A stretch of DNA of 64,000 nt, taken from assembly GCF_014529935.1 (NCBI RefSeq), contig NZ_JACVFC010000006.1, forward strand, positions 1 through 64,000. The letters are read 5' to 3'. A model generated the notes under the pieces. It made no database searches and was not told the DNA's origin. It worked only from the letters and a program-made list of their open reading frames with translations. Every line of letters begins with the position of its first letter. Positions within the stretch are counted from its first letter, which is position 1. Positions 61,642-64,000 of the stretch are shown in pieces. The position numbers and the translations under genes were made by a program. The stretch comes from Chitinophaga qingshengii (GTDB lineage: Bacteria; Bacteroidota; Bacteroidia; Chitinophagales; Chitinophagaceae).

Positions 61642-62976
61642 TTACTGGTCCCACCACATTTTAGAGGTGAGGGAAATACCGGTAGGCACATTGCTTTTGT
61701 TATAGGAAAGTTCCGACTGCGGATAAGGATAACGCCTGGGAATTTCCTTGCCAGGATTCTTGGAGGTCAATACAGGGTACCCTGTACGGCGCCAATCGGT
61801 GAAGTTTTCCGCCTGCAGATACATGGCGTAATACTTCTGCGTCATAATCAGCTTTAGCTTATCTTCCGCACTGGCATTCGGATTGTATTTCACCTCCGGT
61901 TTGGTCAGATAATCACCCGGATCAGTTTTCACAGAAGCAAAAGAGCCCAGTACCCCTGCTTCATAATACTTTTGAGCGTCTGCATCGTGTCCCAGGCGGG
62001 CATGGGCTTCTGCCAGGATAAAATTTACTTCATAGTCAGTTATCAGGTACACCGGAGAATTTTTAGAATCGTAGGCGCCTCCCAGATAAGGATCTACCCG
62101 CGGATCTCCCAATGCATTCATCGCTTCAAACATGGCAGACTCACCATAAGTAACATAGCCGGGACGCTGGTCATTGAACTGTTGAATGGGATTAGCCCTG
62201 GTAGGGTCGGCGAGGAAATAAATCTGTGCTATTTCCTCCGGCTTGGTAATGATACCTCCTGCCGCCCCCGCCGCATCAATCACTTTCTGCGCGTAACCAG
62301 CAGGATCTTTTTTGGTAAGATGGATCAGGGTACGCAGCCGGTAGGAATTGGCAAATTTGATCCAAAGCTTAGTACTTCCGCTATACATCACATCATTATC
62401 CCCGGGCATAAGGCCCAGTTGCGGCTGCTGCAGATCGGCGATGCCGGCAGTTAACAGGCCATCTATGGCTTTATAGATATCTTCCTGCTTATCATATTTA
62501 GCCTGGAATTTAAAATCCAATCCCTTAAAGCCGTCGCTATAAGGTATATCACCCCAAAGATCAGTGGTGGCACCCAATACATAGGCGGTCATTATTTTAC
62601 TGGCGCCGCTAAAGAAATACCATTTTTGAGCATCTGACTTTTTGCGCAACTCCACCAGGTCATTCAGCACGCCCTGATAGATGCTACCCCAGCAATTGGT
62701 CAGGTTATCAGCTACAATCTGGTATAGCTGATAGTTTTTAAATTGTTGGCTGGTGCCATCTACCTGGTTGGTGAGGAGGCTAGCGGTCAACGCCACATCA
62801 GCACCTCCCAAAACAAAGCCGGTAGTTACCTGTGCGCCTGTCAGGATTGCCGCCGGCGGAGCATCCAGGGGACTATCGCGGTTTTCGTTAACATCCAGAT
62901 ATTTTTTACAGCCGGATCCCAAAGCAAGTAGGGCTGCCAAACCCGCACTCACCAGTGTTTTATTGAGAATAGTCAT
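61642..62976 (-). CDS. SusD/RagB-like lipoprotein (SusD-like 2 type)
   Basis: A 444-aa surface lipoprotein from ATG 62976; the TTG at 63000 is less likely. The lipobox LLALGSGC is followed by CKKYLDVNENRDSPLDAPP, the usual SusD-like_2 opening. Helical TPR-like body with DLWGDIPYSDGF, LWIKFANSYRLRTLIHL and the late NFTDWRRTGYP typical of the subfamily. It partners the truncated SusC next to it (25 bases). No enzyme gene is in view to indicate the substrate. Confidence 0.94.
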   Translation of the reverse strand: MTILNKTLVSAGLAALLALGSGCKKYLDVNENRDSPLDAPPAAILTGAQVTTGFVLGGADVALTASLLTNQVDGTSQQFKNYQLYQIVADNLTNCWGSIYQGVLNDLVELRKKSDAQKWYFFSGASKIMTAYVLGATTDLWGDIPYSDGFKGLDFKFQAKYDKQEDIYKAIDGLLTAGIADLQQPQLGLMPGDNDVMYSGSTKLWIKFANSYRLRTLIHLTKKDPAGYAQKVIDAAGAAGGIITKPEEIAQIYFLADPTRANPIQQFNDQRPGYVTYGESAMFEAMNALGDPRVDPYLGGAYDSKNSPVYLITDYEVNFILAEAHARLGHDADAQKYYEAGVLGSFASVKTDPGDYLTKPEVKYNPNASAEDKLKLIMTQKYYAMYLQAENFTDWRRTGYPVLTSKNPGKEIPRRYPYPQSELSYNKSNVPTGISLTSKMWWDQ

Positions 62977-63000
62977 AACTTCTGTTTTACGATTTTTCAA

Positions 63001-64000
63001 TTAGAACTCAAATTTTGCACTAAAACCATAGGTTTTGGAACCAGGGTTGTTGAAATAATCAAACCCTTGTGCTTCCTGTGTACCAAACAAACTGGTTTCC
63101 GGATCTACGCCAGTGTATTTGGTATGCAACCAGAGATTTCTTCCTATAGCCGTTACCGTTACTGCATTAAACCAGGGTTTTTGTTTTTTGAAAATTTTGG
63201 CGCCGGAGAGTCTGTAGCCGACAGATATTTCACGCAGCCTTACCCAGCTACCGTCCTGGATGAAGGGTTCATTTACCACAAACCCGCTGCCTACACCAGA
63301 GTAGTAGTCAGCATTCAACGGGGCGGAGATATCATTTTTTTCACCTTTGGATACTAAGTTGTTGCTACCGTCCATATGGCCTTTCACACCTTCAAATACT
63401 TTTGAGGTACCTCTTTCCAATGTATTGGCGCTGGTACCAAAGTTTGTCATGGCGCCCCAGGTACCATTCCACATACTCTGACCTTGTTTGGTCTCAATCA
63501 TAAAGCTCAGGATAATGCCTTTGTAGTTGAAGGAATTGGCAACAGATCCGGACCATTTGGGGTTTACATCGCCCAGGTATTGCAGTGGATCGTAAATAAT
63601 CGGATAACCATAACCGGTTTGATCGTTTGGATCGTCATTAATCACCAGACGGCCCTGCGCATCTTTCACATAACCGGTACCATACAGGGAACCATATTGT
63701 TTGCCTACGATAGCCGAAACGAAAATACCGGTGAAACCGTTGAAGTCGAACCGGTCAATACCTTCAGCCAATGCCAGTACTTTGTTCCTGTTCTGTGCGT
63801 AGTTAAAAGTAAGGTTCCACTCAAGGTTTTTGTTGCGGACCGGGGTAACGCCCAATGTCACCTCATGGCCATGATTTTGCATGGAAGCGGCGTTCAGAAA
63901 GGCATTGCCGTAACCACTGCTGGGCGCTACGTTTACACGGTTCAGGAGATCTTTACTTTTACCAGTGTAATAAGTGTAATCCAGTGTAACCCTGTTGTCA
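63001..64000 (-). CDS. SusC/RagA TonB-dependent transporter, C-terminal part
   Basis: Only the last ~333 residues are in the window; the frame is open to the right edge, so the gene continues outside. The visible part is the end of the barrel: QNHGHEVTLGVTPVRNKNLE, LQYLGDVNPKWSGSVANSFN, VRLREISVGYRLSGAKIF and terminal KTYGFSAKFEF. It forms the transporter of the second SusCD pair. Whether this system also has a sigma/FecR pair cannot be seen. Confidence 0.95.
   Translation of the reverse strand, partial: DNRVTLDYTYYTGKSKDLLNRVNVAPSSGYGNAFLNAASMQNHGHEVTLGVTPVRNKNLEWNLTFNYAQNRNKVLALAEGIDRFDFNGFTGIFVSAIVGKQYGSLYGTGYVKDAQGRLVINDDPNDQTGYGYPIIYDPLQYLGDVNPKWSGSVANSFNYKGIILSFMIETKQGQSMWNGTWGAMTNFGTSANTLERGTSKVFEGVKGHMDGSNNLVSKGEKNDISAPLNADYYSGVGSGFVVNEPFIQDGSWVRLREISVGYRLSGAKIFKKQKPWFNAVTVTAIGRNLWLHTKYTGVDPETSLFGTQEAQGFDYFNNPGSKTYGFSAKFEF

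Overview
The window is chromosomal DNA of a Bacteroidota bacterium, most likely a Chitinophaga-like member of the Chitinophagaceae. The evidence is two SusC/SusD pairs, one with its own ECF sigma factor and FecR anti-sigma factor, DUF4369/TlpA thioredoxin proteins, many families typical of the phylum, and promoters of the form TTTG-N18/19-TAnnTTTG instead of a classical -35/-10 pair.

Layout. 1-6.5 kb: a HicB-like antitoxin, a thioredoxin-fold lipoprotein, tRNA-Gln(CTG), an outer-membrane barrel, a secreted protein and a flavin oxidoreductase. 6.5-12.9 kb: a minus-strand run of SWIM zinc-finger protein, DUF6493-like giant, GlxA/AraC regulator and a GAPDH paralogue. A hybrid histidine kinase diverges from it. 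15-23 kb: a self-regulated nutrient uptake operon, sigma > FecR > SusC > SusD > TlpA. 23-27 kb: DUF4126 and DUF4870 membrane proteins and a TPR/LuxR-type membrane regulator. The upstream regions of the DUF4870 gene and the regulator gene carry matching phased TGTAGA repeats. 27-33 kb: thioesterase, tRNA-Gln(TTG), GT9-DUF4254 pair, amino-acid permease, Skp-like lipoprotein and DUF4397 lipoprotein.

33-51 kb is the conserved information-processing block on the minus strand: rpsU, a tyrosine recombinase, hpf, tRNA-Thr/Tyr/Gly/Thr, tuf, tRNA-Trp, secE, nusG, rplK, rplA, rplJ, rplL, rpoB, rpoC. A secreted transglutaminase gene with terminators and promoters sits between nusG and rplK. A degenerate tRNA-like gene lies between tRNA-Thr(GGT) and tuf.

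51-58.7 kb looks like a damage-inducible mutagenesis locus: an S24/LexA-like self-cleaving repressor, and a dinB-dnaE2 polymerase operon 1.6 kb away. Each promoter carries two copies of a CTAA-N5-TTAG palindrome that I propose as the repressor's operator. A Xre-RES toxin-antitoxin pair follows the polymerases. 58.7-64 kb: aspartate kinase, a DUF3467-malate/lactate dehydrogenase pair, and a second SusC(partial)/SusD pair cut by the window edge.

The strongest candidates for undescribed biology are the CTAA-N5-TTAG regulon, the 11/23/11-bp phased TGTAGA operator pair, a dispersed ~42-bp intergenic repeat seen four times, the tRNA-like gene with an oversized anticodon loop, and a 19-bp tandem array between convergent genes.
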